From NCBI GenBank assembly GCA_021186555.1, contig JAJKFL010000002.1, forward strand, positions 27,630,001-27,694,000: a DNA stretch of 64,000 nt, given 5' to 3'. Positions 1 to 11,690 of this stretch are shown piece by piece. The notes below the pieces were generated by a model, which was given only the letters and a program-made list of their open reading frames with translations, ran no database searches and was not told the DNA's origin. How positions within the stretch are numbered: the first letter of the stretch is position 1; each line of letters starts with the position of its first letter. Position numbers and translations under genes: made by a program. This DNA comes from Reticulitermes speratus. Lineage: Eukaryota > Arthropoda > Insecta > Blattodea > Rhinotermitidae.

Positions 1-106
1 GAGATAAAAGCATGCCAACGGATAGAGGAAATGTAAAAGTTTTTTTCGTGACGGATGCGATGGCGTAGTTACCCGTTTCTCCGCTAGGAGGCAGTGGTGT
101 GCAAAC

Positions 107-370
107 ATGGCGTTTTCAGGTGAACAGAAAGCTTTTTGTGTCCTGCAATTTGCTAAAACCCAGTCAACTGTAACAGTGCAACGTGGTTTTCGAACCAAGT
201 ATCGTACAGAACCACCAACGTACAAAACAGTAAGAGACTGGTATAGAAAATTTGAGGAAACTGGCTGTTTGTGTGTCGCAAAACGAACAGGTAGGCCGGG
301 ACCATCGCCTGGGACTGTGAACCTCGTACGAGTCTGTACGTCTGTCGAGTCACCAAAGGGGACGTATTGA
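107..370 (+). pseudogene. DUF4817-type helix-turn-helix ORF fragment (transposon-derived)
   Basis: The frame opens with MAFSGEQKAFCVLQFAKT and continues through a basic DWYRKFEETGCL block (about residues 44-55) and a TGRPG turn (about 61-65). This is the pattern of the DUF4817 / mariner-like N-terminal helix-turn-helix module, common in arthropod transposable elements and probably DNA-binding. Only the first ~70 residues resemble the family. After TGRPGPSPGTVNLVRV the frame drifts and stops at 368-370, so the second half of the bipartite HTH and any catalytic DDE/D domain are missing. The ATG at 107 is the natural start, because the conserved region begins immediately after it. No introns, neighbours or promoter can be seen. 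I read it as the decayed 5' end of a transposon ORF and not a host gene. Family assignment is from memory of the signature. Confidence 0.6.
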
Positions 371-867
371 ACATTTGTAAGGTAGGTTCAAAACATGGAT
401 ATGTACTCTTTTCACTGACATGCTCTCATCCCCCGTGTGTGATTTGGCTCCTGAGCTACAGACCTCCGAAATCCCGGAGGGATTTATGAAACACCCTGTA
501 ATTACGTGGATCAAAATACGTTTATCTTCCCCACCCCCCACCAGACACACAAACTATTCGGTACAGAGTTTCCAAATTTAGGACTCTGGGAATCTTACTT
601 AAATCACGGAACCCCAAAGATGCATGTCCGCAATGGTGACAGCCCACATGTTTGTACTTCGTACGAGTTCTTTATGGCCTCCTCAAGTTCGTGAAGTATA
701 GACGCAATAATACATCTTGCTACGTGTTACAGAGAACAAAAGAAAAAAAAATAGCAATCAGTCGGCCACGTTTAGCTTCATTCTACAAGCCAAGAATTTC
801 GCAGCATATTGAAAACAACTACTGGTGTGCCGCGACAAGTAAACGATAATTTTCAATGTTGGGAGAT
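371..867. other. No recognisable feature
   Basis: This stretch is AT-leaning non-coding DNA. Open frames of 60-66 codons occur on both strands but share no motif with known families. The downstream half of the DUF4817 element would be expected here, but I cannot recognise it. Confidence 0.5.
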
Positions 868-1055
868 TTACGGTTCTCACAGCGGTACTGCACAGGATTC
901 AGGTCTTATGGAGTGTGACGCAGAGTTTGTGGGTGAGTTGTTCTCTAAGTTTTCAAGGACTGTAGTGTCTGCTTGATCTTTGAAGGCAAAGACACTACGG
1001 TCCTTCGAAACGTCGGGAACCACTCACCCAAAAACACAGCGTCACATCCCAGAAT
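868..1055. repeat. Foldback element FB-1 (ACGTTTCG palindrome family)
   Basis: A left arm (about 911-977) containing GTGACGCAG, GGTGAGT and CAAGGACTGTAGTGTCT is mirrored by a right arm (about 979-1050) containing AGACACTACGGTCCTTCG, ACTCACC and GCGTCAC. The right arm carries the family hallmark CGAAACGTCGGG at 1006-1017; the left counterpart has decayed. The outer left end reads GATTTACGGTTCTCACAGCGGT, close to the terminal module of the element at 39967-40231. No coding capacity. Likely a MITE-like foldback repeat. Confidence 0.6.
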
Positions 1056-2673
1056 ACCTACACTGTCAACTTCAGTGTTATTTACTTTCATTAAATAAGT
1101 TTCACAATAGTCAACACATAGTTTTCCCCAGTGGCTAATCGTTTTAATGAATCTGGTCCAACTTTACACAATGTACCTGGACATTCGTCTCTTCTGAGAT
1201 GTGTTGTAGGGCCTACTGACATTTCTGAGCAAAGGGATTCCTCCATATTCGAGATCGATATGGAGACAGCAGATTCCTCCAAAACTTCGATATTTTAGAT
1301 CAACCAGAGAACACGGCGCCACATACCACAAACCAGCAACCCCGCATGCATTTCAAAACAGAAAACTTTCCTCGTTAGCTGAAGCGTTGTCACTGAACTC
1401 ATTAATTATTTGTTTTAACTAGAGATTTGCACCTCCAAGTGTATACCAACGTAAACACAAGACAACTACATCACAGACTCCCAATTATACAAGATGCAAG
1501 ATTCCTGCTGATAGACGTGGCTAACACAGTGATGATAAGTTCTGACGCCTGTGAACTTGGATCAATATACAAGAGTGGATCAAGAACGGGGTCAACAATA
1601 AAAACCGTCCGGCGTATTAGATGCAAATTGTCATAAATTTTTCCGTCGATATTTGATGAGGCTTTATAAGACTGTATCATAAACACACTGCAGTAAATTA
1701 AAACTAAAGCAAGCCTACATACAGGATTCCACCTGTCTCGTTGTTTCTAAAGTTTTCCACACAAATGATTCAGTTGTACATGAAAATTATTGTACAAGCA
1801 CATCAATACTTGCAGTACTTGAGGCGGGGCTTCAGTGTCCTGTGTTCAAAATTATTATCTTCATTTAGTTCGTGCGTGTAGGTCTACCTTATAAAACATA
1901 CATTACTTTTCTTTTGAACACACTGGGATTCGAAACTTTCGTCATTGCGTCGGTTCTTCTCAGTAAACTTAAAAGATATAAGAAAAGAAAACCAATCTCG
2001 CGTCGCAGAACTGCAGGTATGTAAGCGCGAAGGGTAACTTTGTATGAGACAAACTTTGTTAAAAAAAAATAAGTTCGATGGTAAACCTGTAAATGCATTG
2101 AAGCCTTCTGCAAAACTCACAGATATAAGATTCCTGTTGCTCGCAAAATGTAACGTGAATTCGCACGAACGCCCTCTGTCGGCCGCAGGGTATCTGTCTG
2201 AGGCAAGGCACAACTGCTGTGCCGAGATAACATTGAACGCAGAAGCTAAAACCCGCTAGAGATCTAAGGGACGTTTTCATAGAAAACAAATTCCGGGATC
2301 TGCTTACAGGAAGATAACTTCATGAGAATGGAAATTCATATAGTCAACAGCTCATGGAATCAGCTGCAGCTCTCTTCGGCAAGAACTCATTCAGCCCACA
2401 TGGCGCGCAGCAAAAACGAATTTCATAAAACGCATTCTGTTCACAGGCTTTGGCCCATATTCTGCTATTATATAAGGCTTATATATGATATGATATATTG
2501 TTTGAGTTCAGTTCTTACTACACGGTCCGTGAGTAGAGATCCCATTTAAAAAAACAAAAACCGGGACAGTTCATAAGACTTAGGTGGCCCAGGGGAGAGG
2601 GGGCAGAAAAAAATTTGCAACTCATCAGGCAATGAAAAAAAAGAGAAGTTTATTAATGTTAATACAACAAGAT
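1056..2673. other. No gene; one small foldback relic
   Basis: The only structure I see is at about 1225-1290, where GGATTCCTCCATATT and AATATGGAG-like arms flank a short loop next to GATTCCTCCAAAAC. This pattern matches the foldback at 8345-8490. The rest, including the open frames near 1884-2289 on both strands, shows no recognisable domain. Confidence 0.45.
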
Positions 2674-2674
2674 A

Positions 2675-2928
2675 GCCAATCCCAGTGGCCGCGCCGTCTA
2701 AGGCGTGGGTCTGAGGCAGCTCACTTGCTAGGATTGTGGGTTCGAATTCTGCCAGGGGCATGGATGACTGTCTGTTGTGTTGTGTGTTGTCGGGTAAAAG
2801 TCTCTGCGACGGACCGATCACTCGTCCAGAGGAGTCTTACAGAGTGTGGTGTGCCTCAGTGTGATCGAGGAACCTCACAGAGGAGGCCTAGGCCCACTAG
2901 GGTTGTCGAGCAATGAGAAAAAAACACA
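2675..2928 (+). repeat. SINE-A copy 1 (tRNA-Leu-like head)
   Basis: The head reads CAGTGGCCGCGCCGTCTAAGGCG (box A region, like the D-arm of tRNA-Leu) and then GTGGGTTCGAATTCTGCC (box B, one arm decayed). A family-specific body follows with CTCTGCGACGG, CGTCCAGAGGAGTC and GTGTGATCG, ending in an A-rich tail near 2918. A loose ACAAGAT target duplication may flank it (about 2666 and 2930). The body recurs at 30205, 36023, 47331, 51120, 56174 and 62670. Non-autonomous; transcription by RNA polymerase III is expected from the box A/B layout. Confidence 0.8.
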
Positions 2929-3181
2929 AGATGACTCAGATAAGAAAATAACAATAATGATAATAAGAAGAATACTCAAATTCGGACACTCGGTTCAGTT
3001 ACTAATTTTTCTTTACATATCCGTTCTTCATCCTTCGCAGTGTCAGGCCAGACTCAAAAATCACTAACTACACATCTTTCTCTTTCTGTCCTATTCCTTT
3101 CTGTTAGTGGCTGGTCGATGGCAGCACTACTCTTACAGATGTCTCCAAATGTACGAAAGTCAACATGTTCGTAACCTTTAT

Positions 3182-3533
3182 CAGAAATGTCGTATTTTTA
3201 TGGGCACTCAGAAATGTCGTACTTTTTACGCACACTGTCAGAAATGTCGTATTTTTATGGGCACTGTCAGAAATGTCGTATTTTTATGAGCACTGTCAAG
3301 TGTATTTTTATAGGCACTGTCAGAAATGCAGTATTTTTATGGGCACTGTCAGAAATGTCGTATTTTTATGGGCACTGTCAAGTGTATTTTTATAGGCACT
3401 GTCAGAAATGTAGTATTTTTATGGGCACTGTCAGAAATGTCGTATTTTTATGGGCACTGTCAGAATGTCGTGTTTTTATGGACACTGTCAGAAATGTATT
3501 TTTATGGGAACTCAGAAATGTCGTATTTTTATA
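3182..3533 (+). repeat. 29-bp minisatellite with 82-bp higher-order unit
   Basis: About 13 head-to-tail units have the consensus CAGAAATGTCG + TATTTTTATGGGCACTGT (29 bp). A shorter 24-bp variant, CAAGTGTATTTTTATAGG + CACTGT, replaces every third unit, giving an 82-bp higher-order repeat seen twice (3297-3378 and 3379-3460), 81 of 82 positions identical by eye. Because 29 and 82 are not multiples of 3, the long open frames reading FYGHCQKCRIF-like repeats in all three forward frames are artefacts and not a repeat protein. The last unit is cut at 3533, where a GC-rich repeat starts. Confidence 0.95.
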
Positions 3534-3660
3534 ACTTGGATAAATCCGGGACACTTGGCGCCCGGAACCAAATTTTGCGGGACACCGCGACACAGCTCTT
3601 TAAAACACGTAAAACCGGGACCGTCCCGTGAGAACGGGCACGACTGGCATCCATAATCGT
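3534..3660 (-). repeat. GGGACA-rich dispersed repeat fragment
   Basis: The segment has AAATCCGGGACACTTGGC, TTTTGCGGGACACC and a short hairpin CGGGACCGTCCCG (about 3617-3629) followed by GAGAACGGGCACG. I recognise the type of sequence as a dispersed repeat that yields spurious CRGVPQNLVPG-like peptides on the minus strand, but I cannot name a family. It abuts the minisatellite directly. Confidence 0.35.
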
Positions 3661-4704
3661 GGGACTGCTCACCGCTCAACACCTGCTCCATCTGTATATG
3701 CGTCACAACACCTTGGGACACCACGCAGATGCAACTACTTCCTTCTGTACCGACGTGTATTATAATTTTCATCTGTGTTACTCTTCCCGAAACGTACCAG
3801 TGGCCACGTAGCCTATGTGATTCGTGTCTATTAGCTTTCTCGAGAGTTATAGTAACATTGGCAGTCTAATGTGCGGACACGGCTGTTTTCTTGAGTAACA
3901 AGCAAGCTCTCTTAAGTTGAAAATATTTTTCTTTGTACCTTCTCTAAATTATCCATTTTTACGCACGTGGGTTGTGGGTCTGCAACATACACGGCTGCAA
4001 AACGTACTCTTCGCATATGCGTTTGCATGTAGGTTGTCACATGTAGGAAAGATGTTCAATACGTAAGGTTCCATGGCCCATAAAACTTAAATGAGCTTAC
4101 TGGATATCCTCCGCATAATACTGTTTTGCGGCTCTTCAGTTAGCTGTGGACGAACGGCCAGCAGGCGTCTTCCGATACGGTAAGCCGCAGTAACTATGGT
4201 AATCACATCTTTCTCGCACTTTGCTTTAAACTGTAAGGTAATATAAATCTTCTCTATATAACCTGTTTTACGTATACAGAGTAACATATTTTGTGTGGCC
4301 TTAGAACAATTTCCAACTTCTAATTGTAGCCACGAAAAATTTCTGCTCGTAAAGTATCTTTTTGTGAGTGGTTCTTCTCTGTATCTGTGTTCACCCTGTC
4401 TGTAAATGCATTACAAGTTGCGTGCATGTGATTCGCTTGCTCATCAGTGTATCGGATTCTTATTCGTTTCTATTTTTCTACGTCTGTGAGTCACGTCTCT
4501 TTGAATCGTTCAAGATTCGTTATGTATACGTGCCAAGTAGCCACGTCTGTGTCATTCTGTTCTTACATCTGTGCGTCAAGTAAACTTTTACACCATACCA
4601 GCAACCACGTGTGTCGGATTCCTTGTTGTTAAGTTCTTCAACATTTCCTAAAACGTCCGTGATTCGTTCCTTACGCATGTGTTTCTTTTCAGTAGGTAAA
4701 GCGG
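3661..4704. other. No gene; weakly repetitive 4370-4680
   Basis: Nothing recognisable to about 4370. From 4370 to 4680 the words CACGTCTGTG, GTGATTCG and GATTCGTT recur at irregular spacing, which may be the remains of an old tandem array. Open frames of ~70 codons there are cysteine-rich by chance and overlap on both strands. Confidence 0.4.
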
Positions 4705-4830
4705 CCCAGGATTGACGTTCGACCACTCACTTCCATCTAGTGCCGACGTTAAGAATGAGTGGAGCTATACATCCACTCCCTCTATATGCTTTCATGGCAT
4801 GGACAGGGAGAATTTTCACCAGTCCTGTTT
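4705..4830 (+). repeat. SINE-B 3' fragment (copy 1)
   Basis: The block CGACCACTCACTTCCATCTAG, then TGCCGACGTTAAGAATGAGTG, then GAGCTATAC and TTTCATGGCATGGACAG matches the 3' body of the SINE-B copies at 20690, 42558 and 43250. The tRNA-like head is absent, so this is a 5'-truncated copy. Confidence 0.65.
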
Positions 4831-6181
4831 TGAGTGTCATCCGCTTGCACGCTTGCTACAACGTCGATAGCCACGTACAAAATAGCACTAAAGTAAAAGT
4901 CATTCTTGTAGCTACATTCAACATGCCACGAATGCGTACATGAAGAGTGAACAGTTAAAACCTACCTGTATTCTATATCTCGACACCTGATGGAGACAAG
5001 CGGTACATCCACGCTCAGTCAGTCCGCGGAAAGCTCCAGCAACGCAGTGTCAGAAGGGTTAATTCCCAGGCAAAGAAACAATTACCCTATTTATACCAGC
5101 CCGTGACCAGTCACCTTTGACTAAGCAATGTAAAGTCAAGTCTCACTTCGTCTAGCTAATACCACCCACCAATGGGGTTATAATTTCTGTAAAAGTTGTT
5201 AACTTCCTTTGACAGCAGCATAGAGAACAATGAACTGAAGAACCCGTCGAAGGAAAAGTTACACGTACGAAGTAAATAAATCTTTGTACGGCGGCACAAG
5301 TGACGGAAACCCCACAGTTACGTGTTTCAGTATCATACCGAGTACTAGGGCACTTAAGGTGTTCAGTAAAACTTTACTAATCAAGACAAGTTTTAAATCG
5401 CGAACTTTACCAATACTTTTATACACGGAACACAGAGATAATACCTCGACACACAAAGCACGATGTTTATTGAACTGCGTACGGTTGCCTAGTTACCGGG
5501 CGGGAGGTACTTTTAGATGACAAAAGAAGAAAGCCGACAAGCTTTTCAGGATTCTAAACGAATTTCCTGATTCCGGGGATTGGTCCTGACGTCCTATATT
5601 GGAACGTAGCTCTCTACGCTCATTTGCAAGTTCAACTTCCGTATCCATTGTCTAGACTGAACTGTTTTCAATGCGATATTTTATACAAAGGCGTACAGAA
5701 TTTTAATGACGTCTCCGTTACCTGAATTTAAAAACTCCGCATTTTCTAAATTTCACCGCATGTATTACACGTTAAGTTTTGAGGAATAAAAAAAAACGTA
5801 AGACAGCAATAGGGGCATTCCACCCCATAGACATAGACCAATGTCGATGGTAAAGCAAAGAGGTGACTCCAATTCGAAATACCACGTATTCCGGCTGCCT
5901 TGGGAAGAAGGCCTAACGTTTACTGATTCAACAATTCTTACACTGTTTGTACCTAACAACTGTCACCCTTATGAGTTCTTTAGTGCCAAATGGAGGGACA
6001 ATTGTGAATCATGTGAAATCTACTCTATACAGTATCAGACACTGCCAACGCTATAACATGAGGAAAGGAACGGGAAGGGATTTGAAAGGACGTGGTTGTC
6101 GTTCATTTTACGGTTCTGATCTCACCTTCTGTGGAGGGGTTGATGAAAAACACATAAAGCTGCAAAATTCCAGGCTTCTGC
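4831..6181. other. No recognisable feature
   Basis: Unique-looking AT-rich sequence. The 60-79-codon frames on both strands near 5260-5520 and 5765-6186 show no domain, splice-site arrangement or codon signal that I can support. Confidence 0.45.
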
Positions 6182-6380
6182 CGTGATGTAGATGAGGTCT
6201 TCGCTCCTCTGGCTTGTTACGCAGCGTTGTGTAGGTAGCTATTTACCAAAGTTTAGGACAGCATATCGGTCCCATATTCAAGGGTCAAGCAGTGAAGATG
6301 GGACGATGGACTGTCCTCAAACGTCGGTAAAAACAGCTACCAACATACGCTGCGGAACAACCCAGACGAGCGCACAAGGC
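6182..6380. repeat. Foldback element FB-2
   Basis: The left arm (about 6182-6286: GATGAGGTCTTCGCTCC, GTTACGCAGCGTTG, GGTAGCTATTTACC, ATCGGTCCCAT) is mirrored by the right arm (about 6291-6375: GATGGGACGAT, AAACGTCGGTAAAAACAGC, ACGCTGCGGAAC, GACGAGCGCAC). It is a decayed relative of the palindrome at 50036-50290, sharing arm order and the TTTACCGACGTTT core. Confidence 0.65.
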
Positions 6381-6826
6381 ATCTCACACAAAAGTTGTTG
6401 AGAATAGCCGGCTGTAGCTTGACAGAGTCGAACTCTTCTTCCGTGGACGCAGCAAGACTGTATGCCATGCAGCCTCGAGACAATAACAGGCAAGGCATAC
6501 ACTGTCAGACAGACAGGTCACTAACTTCTCATTACAACGAAACACACTGAACGCTTACAAATACGATTATTATGGACATGTACAGAAACACAGTTAAACA
6601 GATCTTAGCAACAACTGCAAAGACATCCAAATTGCGCTCCTTTAGCCCCAGCTCGTGTAGGCATGTTTCCTAAAACCATCGTGCTAAATAGGAGCCTCCT
6701 GTAAATGCATTAAACCTCCCAACTGTGCAGCCCTTTGTATTGTGATAATACCGCATAACAGAGCCATTCGCAATGTCAAATCCCCTCCACATTTATTAGC
6801 GTCTTCATCAGGGATGTCTGAGGCAA
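6381..6826. other. No recognisable feature
   Basis: Non-coding; I see no repeat signature or credible frame here. Confidence 0.45.
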
Positions 6827-7108
6827 TTATTTATTTATTTATTTATTTATTTATGATTTAATGGAATTGTCAGGGACTCAGACTACAGCGCGTCGAATGG
6901 TAGTATGACAGTGAACAACGAACTATAAAGGGTGGGAGACGAACGGACCCTAGGCTAGTTTTCAGTAACACTACGGTATTTGCCTAGAGGTATTGAGGAA
7001 AACCACGGAATCACGCCTCAGCATAGCCGGTGTCCCGACCAGGATTAGACCAAGACACCTCCGGAAACAAAACAGACGCGCTACCGCTTGAGCCAGCTTG
7101 GTCGGTAG
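6827..7108 (-). repeat. SINE-E copy 1 with (TTTA)n end
   Basis: On the minus strand a tRNA-like head GCTGGCTCAAGCGGTAGCG (box A) is followed by TTGGTCTAATCCTGG (degraded box B). The family body then reads GTGGTTTTCCTCAATACC, CTAGGCAAATACCG and ATTCGACGCG. The 3' end is marked by a TTTA microsatellite at 6827-6854 and TCTGAGTCCCTGACA. Related copies lie at 13700, 17285, 40255 and 45205. Confidence 0.6.
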
Positions 7109-8344
7109 AAGTAATTTAATTCTGGATAAAGGGAGGGAATATTATACATTATATACTGCTTTACGGAAACAAAACGCACAAGTCATTCGCTATTAGTTAT
7201 CACGCGCACACAGTACGTGTGTACTGGCTTCCCACTCGAGAACAGCCGAACACGTGCTGTGCGTCTCTTTAAAGGGAAGTCTGAATATAGTTATGTCGAG
7301 GAAACGAGTTTTCACAGTGTCCATGATAATTTGCAGTTAACTGCAACATAATGTTACTTACTAATAGCAAAGCGCTTTGTATACGCATCGTACAGCAGCA
7401 GGCGTTACGCTAATAGCATACACCAGACGAGCACACTCACTGCATGCAATCACGCTTACTACATGCCAACCAAAACCCTGTATTACAAAACTGACATCCA
7501 ATACAGAACAACCAAACATACATGAAAGAAATGCAGTCGAAACCGGTTACGACATCGGTTTATGCGACACCTCATCTATAGCGTCAGATATTCTCACTGT
7601 TAACCATAACATTACACTCCTTAGTTATAACGACACTCGTTTGTAACGACACAAAAGTCAGTCAACTTCTTGACGTATAACAAAGTTGGAGTGTTATATA
7701 AAGTGCCTGTAAACCCAGCAAAACGTAATTTCACTCAAGTTACACGCAGAGATTATAATAAAAACAGCAGAAGCAGCAGCGACAGAAAGTTCGGACAAGA
7801 CATTTTGTCTGATTATGTTTCTTTGATGCCTAACTGCTTAATTCCTTCGCCATAAAATCACAACGTACGTTCACAGGAGCCCTCCCTCAATGGACCTTCA
7901 GAAAGAAAATGAAAGGAAGGATTACGACCTCACTAAGCCTGCGATTCATTTCTCATTTTTCGTGGTTTACTTTAGGAAGCTGCCAGTAATTCAGACTAAA
8001 CAGGGTTTGTGGAACGATAAACTGAAAAAAAAATTGGAACGAAGTACAAGGACCCTAAACAAAGTACTTTAGCGGCACGTCTGGAAAAGCTGAGAGCCGA
8101 CGACCAGGCCGAAATTGGACACAGGCACATCTCGAATAAATGTCTACAGTACCGCCACACTAACCTGTTCGGTTAATTCCCACTTGCACATGCAGTAAAT
8201 TACTGTGTCGTCTTTTCTTCCCAGCGTAACGACCGTCAGAGGTATTTAGTTCTCTGCTTGTGTATATATACGCTCAGACACGCGAAAGAACCTGTACCAT
8301 CACAGGGTAACACAATATCGCGGGTATCTGCCCATGAAGAATAC
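7109..8344. other. No recognisable feature
   Basis: No repeat or domain could be identified. The 89-codon forward frame at 7377-7646 and the frames near 7670-8072 have no detectable homology signature and no hydrophobic or catalytic pattern. Confidence 0.45.
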
Positions 8345-8490
8345 TGGAATGTGACGCTGTATAATCTGGAACAAATTTATCGACGTTTCGGAGGAACCTT
8401 CTGCCTACATCTCCTCTTTTCACTGCATATGGAGAGGCAGATTCCTACAAAACGTCAGATAAAACGGAAGAACAAACGCGTATGACGCAG
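8345..8490. repeat. Foldback element FB-3
   Basis: TTTATCGACGTTTCGGAGGA, then TTCTGCCT and ATCTCC (8376-8414) are mirrored after a short loop by TATGGAGAGGCAGATTCCTA and AAACGTCAGATAAA (8428-8465). GTGACGCTGT upstream and TGACGCAGC downstream are the outer arms. It belongs to the ACGTTTCG foldback family. Confidence 0.6.
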
Positions 8491-8599
8491 CAATGCAACA
8501 CACCCGAAAGAAAAGTACAAAGTATCACACAACACACGAGATTCAGGGTTTGATCGACGTACGAACGGGAATTAATTTATAGCCTCTTACACTGAACAG

Positions 8600-8705
8600 C
8601 ATACAGTAATCAGCTGGACTGCTTGACCGTTGAAGTTGGGACTGATAGGTTGTCCCGAAACGTCGGCAACAAATTACCATTCTACGGTGGGTACAATCCC
8701 AGCAA
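8600..8705. repeat. Foldback family half-element
   Basis: Contains CTGCTTGACCGTTGAAGTTG, GGTTGTCCCGAAACGTCGGC and GGGTACAATCCCAGC, which is the right-arm order of the foldback family. I found no mirrored left arm, so this is a solo arm. Confidence 0.5.
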
Positions 8706-10074
8706 AAACGAAGCTCTCAAGTTACATAAAACAAGGTAAGAATGATAGTAACTCCTAACAGCTTTAAAGTGTATTCTAAACTTTAACACGCGTCATAACA
8801 CGCACATTACATCGTAAAAGTTTTAATAGCTTCCACTTCATTATACACCCCTCAAAATGATTAAGCCTTGCCGAAGCACGCAGAATGCTACTTAGATGGT
8901 TTGTTATTCTTCAGTTTTGAACGAGAAATAACTGTAAATACGCCGTTTTGATAAAGTTGCGCTGTAGGTTATATTTACTACAAACACAGTGCGCCATAAA
9001 CGAATCCCAAATCCATAAAAAATGTCGAGTTTCTGTCAGCAGAGGAATCACTCACGGTCCCGTTCTCTCCGCTTAACCCAGGTCCCATTATTCACAGCGA
9101 AGCCTAACCTCATCAGTCACAAGTGTCACAGATGATCCCCAAATAAACTACCTCCAAGATTTCTTTACAAAACCACCACAGACTGTCCTTTAGCCCATAA
9201 TTGAAAACGTAAAGCACAACGTTTCTCTGAAAAGCTTCCAATATCTGCACACACAACAGAAAAATGCCTGTGTGAGGTCACACAGGGGTCAACGAAGTCC
9301 TACCATTAGCAAGTTAGTGCAGCAACAGATGAAAGTAATAAGAAGAACATGAGGTTCCTATAATGACATCCTCCCTACACGCCTCACACTCAGAAACGAG
9401 GTTTCGTTTCATTGTGACGCAGGCCGGATAGGCTCGGAACAGGGAAGTGGAGCCATGGATGTACAAAGAGAACCGGGAAGACTGCGTAATGAGAATGGGA
9501 TGGAAACTGCTTGCAAGAGACAGAAATCCGCAACTAATGACCATGACTGATTTCAACGTATCTTGACATTACACACGTCGATTGTACTTGCAGATGTTGC
9601 TGTTGATTATAAAGGCATTCCAAACAACAGAACGAGCCAATACATCATGGTTTGGGCCCCGAACTTGTCAAGTTAACTCCCGCTTTAATACGTCTCCAAA
9701 CACATTCGAAATTCATGACTGCTACTTTTTAAATTAAGCCTCACGTTTTGCAACATTACTCTGCATCGTTCTATACATAACAATATAAAGAATGTTTCTG
9801 AAATATGCCCCCATATTTTACATACGTGTTCTATGGACCAAAATAAAGAAGAAACTCCATACACACTTGTGTCCCAGTGCTCTTTGTTTGCGCGGTATGA
9901 CCACTTCAACTATCAGCATATGAGAACGGCATATCATATTTAACAGTACAAGGCAAACACTTCGAGCACCTGTTGTGATTTTTTTTAAGAGCCCCGCAGC
10001 AGATGCTACGGACGCACCGCAACCTTGACGCTTACTGTGCAACTCTGTGATGAAGACGATTAGTTTTTCGTTGT
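8706..10074. other. No recognisable feature
   Basis: Non-coding as far as I can tell. The minus-strand frames at 9314-9556 and 9685-9909 show no family signature. Confidence 0.45.
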
Positions 10075-10258
10075 TCCTTGTAATGGAGCACCGATGGAAT
10101 GAAATTGACAGGGGAAAACCGAAGTACTCGGGGAAAACCTGTACCAGTGCCACTTTGTCTACCACAAATCCCACGTGGACTGGCCCGGGATCGAACCCGG
10201 GCCTCCGCGGTGAGAGGCCGGCGACTAACAGCCTGAGCCATGGCACGGCCCTGTGAAA
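10075..10258 (-). repeat. SINE-C copy 1 (tRNA-like head)
   Basis: On the minus strand, box A GCCATGGCTCAGGCTGTTAG and box B GCCCGGGTTCGATCCCGGGC are intact and sit ~35 bp apart, as in a tRNA. The body follows with GGGATTTGTGGTAGACAAAG, TGGCACTGGTACAGG and GAGTACTTCGGTTTTCCCC. The anticodon and acceptor arms do not fold as a functional tRNA. Two further copies lie at 29010 and 29268. Confidence 0.75.
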
Positions 10259-11557
10259 GGTTTGCATGTGTACTGTATGAATCTGAAAGTGGCAATAACA
10301 ATCCAATCATCCTAGGACCACTGGTACTGGTGTCTGAAATGTGACTTATTTTCATTTGTATTAATGTCTAAGGTGGCTGTAATGAAGAAACCAAGAATCA
10401 CTGGACACATGATTGTTTGACGTTTTCTCCTTGTTTTGATCCACAGACCGCCCATCTAAAATATGGTCGCCTATTTCAGAAACACTCTGTACATTCAAAA
10501 CCCTTTTTCTACCAGAACAGAAATACACAAACTCTCCAATTATTTAATTATATAATATCTTATAATATCTTAATCATGCACGGTATATACAACTTCAAAC
10601 TCTCCAACGTTGCTCTGCACCAGTACCACTACTTTCAACGTTCAAAATCTTCTGCAAACTTTCATATTTTGCATTTTAATGACAGGACGCGACTCCCACC
10701 CAGGAAATGATCTATTATTCGCCCATAAATAGCCTCAGTTATCGGGCTGAACGTACTGCACACACACACAAAAAACATTAATAATTAATGCATACAGAAT
10801 GATGTCCTGCTGACGTGTTATTGGTGTTTGTAACATGCCAGCTAGCACGGACATGCAGATTTGGCTTTAACAGAAAGTCTGTAATTGGGGTTTGAACCGA
10901 AGAGGATCGACAACAGAAGATTGTAGTAAAATACACTCTCTGAAAGCAGGATATTCAAATGGGCCCCATAATTCATGACGCTGCATAAAGAATATGTACG
11001 CTTCCTGTCAATTCAACCCCTAATAAGAGTGACGTTATATACACGCCCATGTTCATGTTATTGCTTCTGACGCACTACTGTTTACATTACAGACTGACTA
11101 TGCAGCCGGGCCAGCTCAGTCGGTGTAGAAAGTAATCATCACTGATTGTGACTTCCGCAAAGAAAGATTATTCACTTACTTGGCAACAATATTTTCTACG
11201 CTAATCGAAAAATGACAAGTGTCTTGGAAGAAAGATTAAATATCATTATTTTAGTACGAAACGGGAAATGAATATCAGTCGTATTCTGAAATTCGAATAT
11301 ACTGTTCGCTGGTTCACTTTCTAAGCCTAGTGGTTACCTTATATAACACCAGCAATCCCTTTACAGGCCTGGATAGGCGCTTAAGGCTACAGGAGGTTGA
11401 GGCTCCCAGAATTTCTAGACAATCGGCATATGAAGATGGTAAGGCTGTCAGCCCTACGCACCGGCCGCCTTTACCCCCCAGGAGATACCCATGGTATTCA
11501 TTTCTGTTAGAGGCTGAGTCGAACCCAGGGCCATAGTGCGGCCGAAAGAATTAAGTC
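10259..11557. other. No gene; possible repeat at 11325-11545
   Basis: Mostly unassigned AT-rich sequence with a short CA run at 10759-10770. The block 11325-11545 (GGAGATACCCATGGTATTC, GAGTCGAACCCAGGGCC, AGTGCGGCCG) is GC-richer and has a box-B-like GAGTCGAACCC on the plus strand. It may be a dispersed repeat, but no second copy occurs in this window. Confidence 0.4.
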
Positions 11558-11690
11558 AATGAAAAATTATGTACCACCAAGTTATAACATTAAACAAATT
11601 CTACGTTCTGCCCACAGAGTGCATTTATGTGTTTTGCATGGATCTCAGAACAAACAGCGATTATTTCCCTACACAGCATTACCGTATCGG
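11558..11690 (-). repeat. Dispersed repeat R, copy 1
   Basis: GTACCACCAAGTTATAACA, ACGTTCTGCCCACAGAGTGC and ACAGCGATTATTTCCCTA match, in inverse, blocks at 17520, 24935 and 41375 and, in the same sense, 21655 and 59365. The unit is non-coding and I cannot classify it. It directly abuts the T element that starts at 11691. Confidence 0.6.

Noticed and set aside
3182..3533. CRISPR-like array
   Set aside because: Units are contiguous with no unique spacers, and the genome is eukaryotic.
3165..3631. Open frames of 76-115 codons reading a repeated FYGHCQKCRIF-like peptide
   Set aside because: They are read-through of the 29/82-bp minisatellite, open in several frames at once; the unit length is not a multiple of three.
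9818..10306. 162-codon minus frame, the longest in the window
   Set aside because: Its N-terminal two-thirds is SINE-C read antisense or in sense through box B; no domain.
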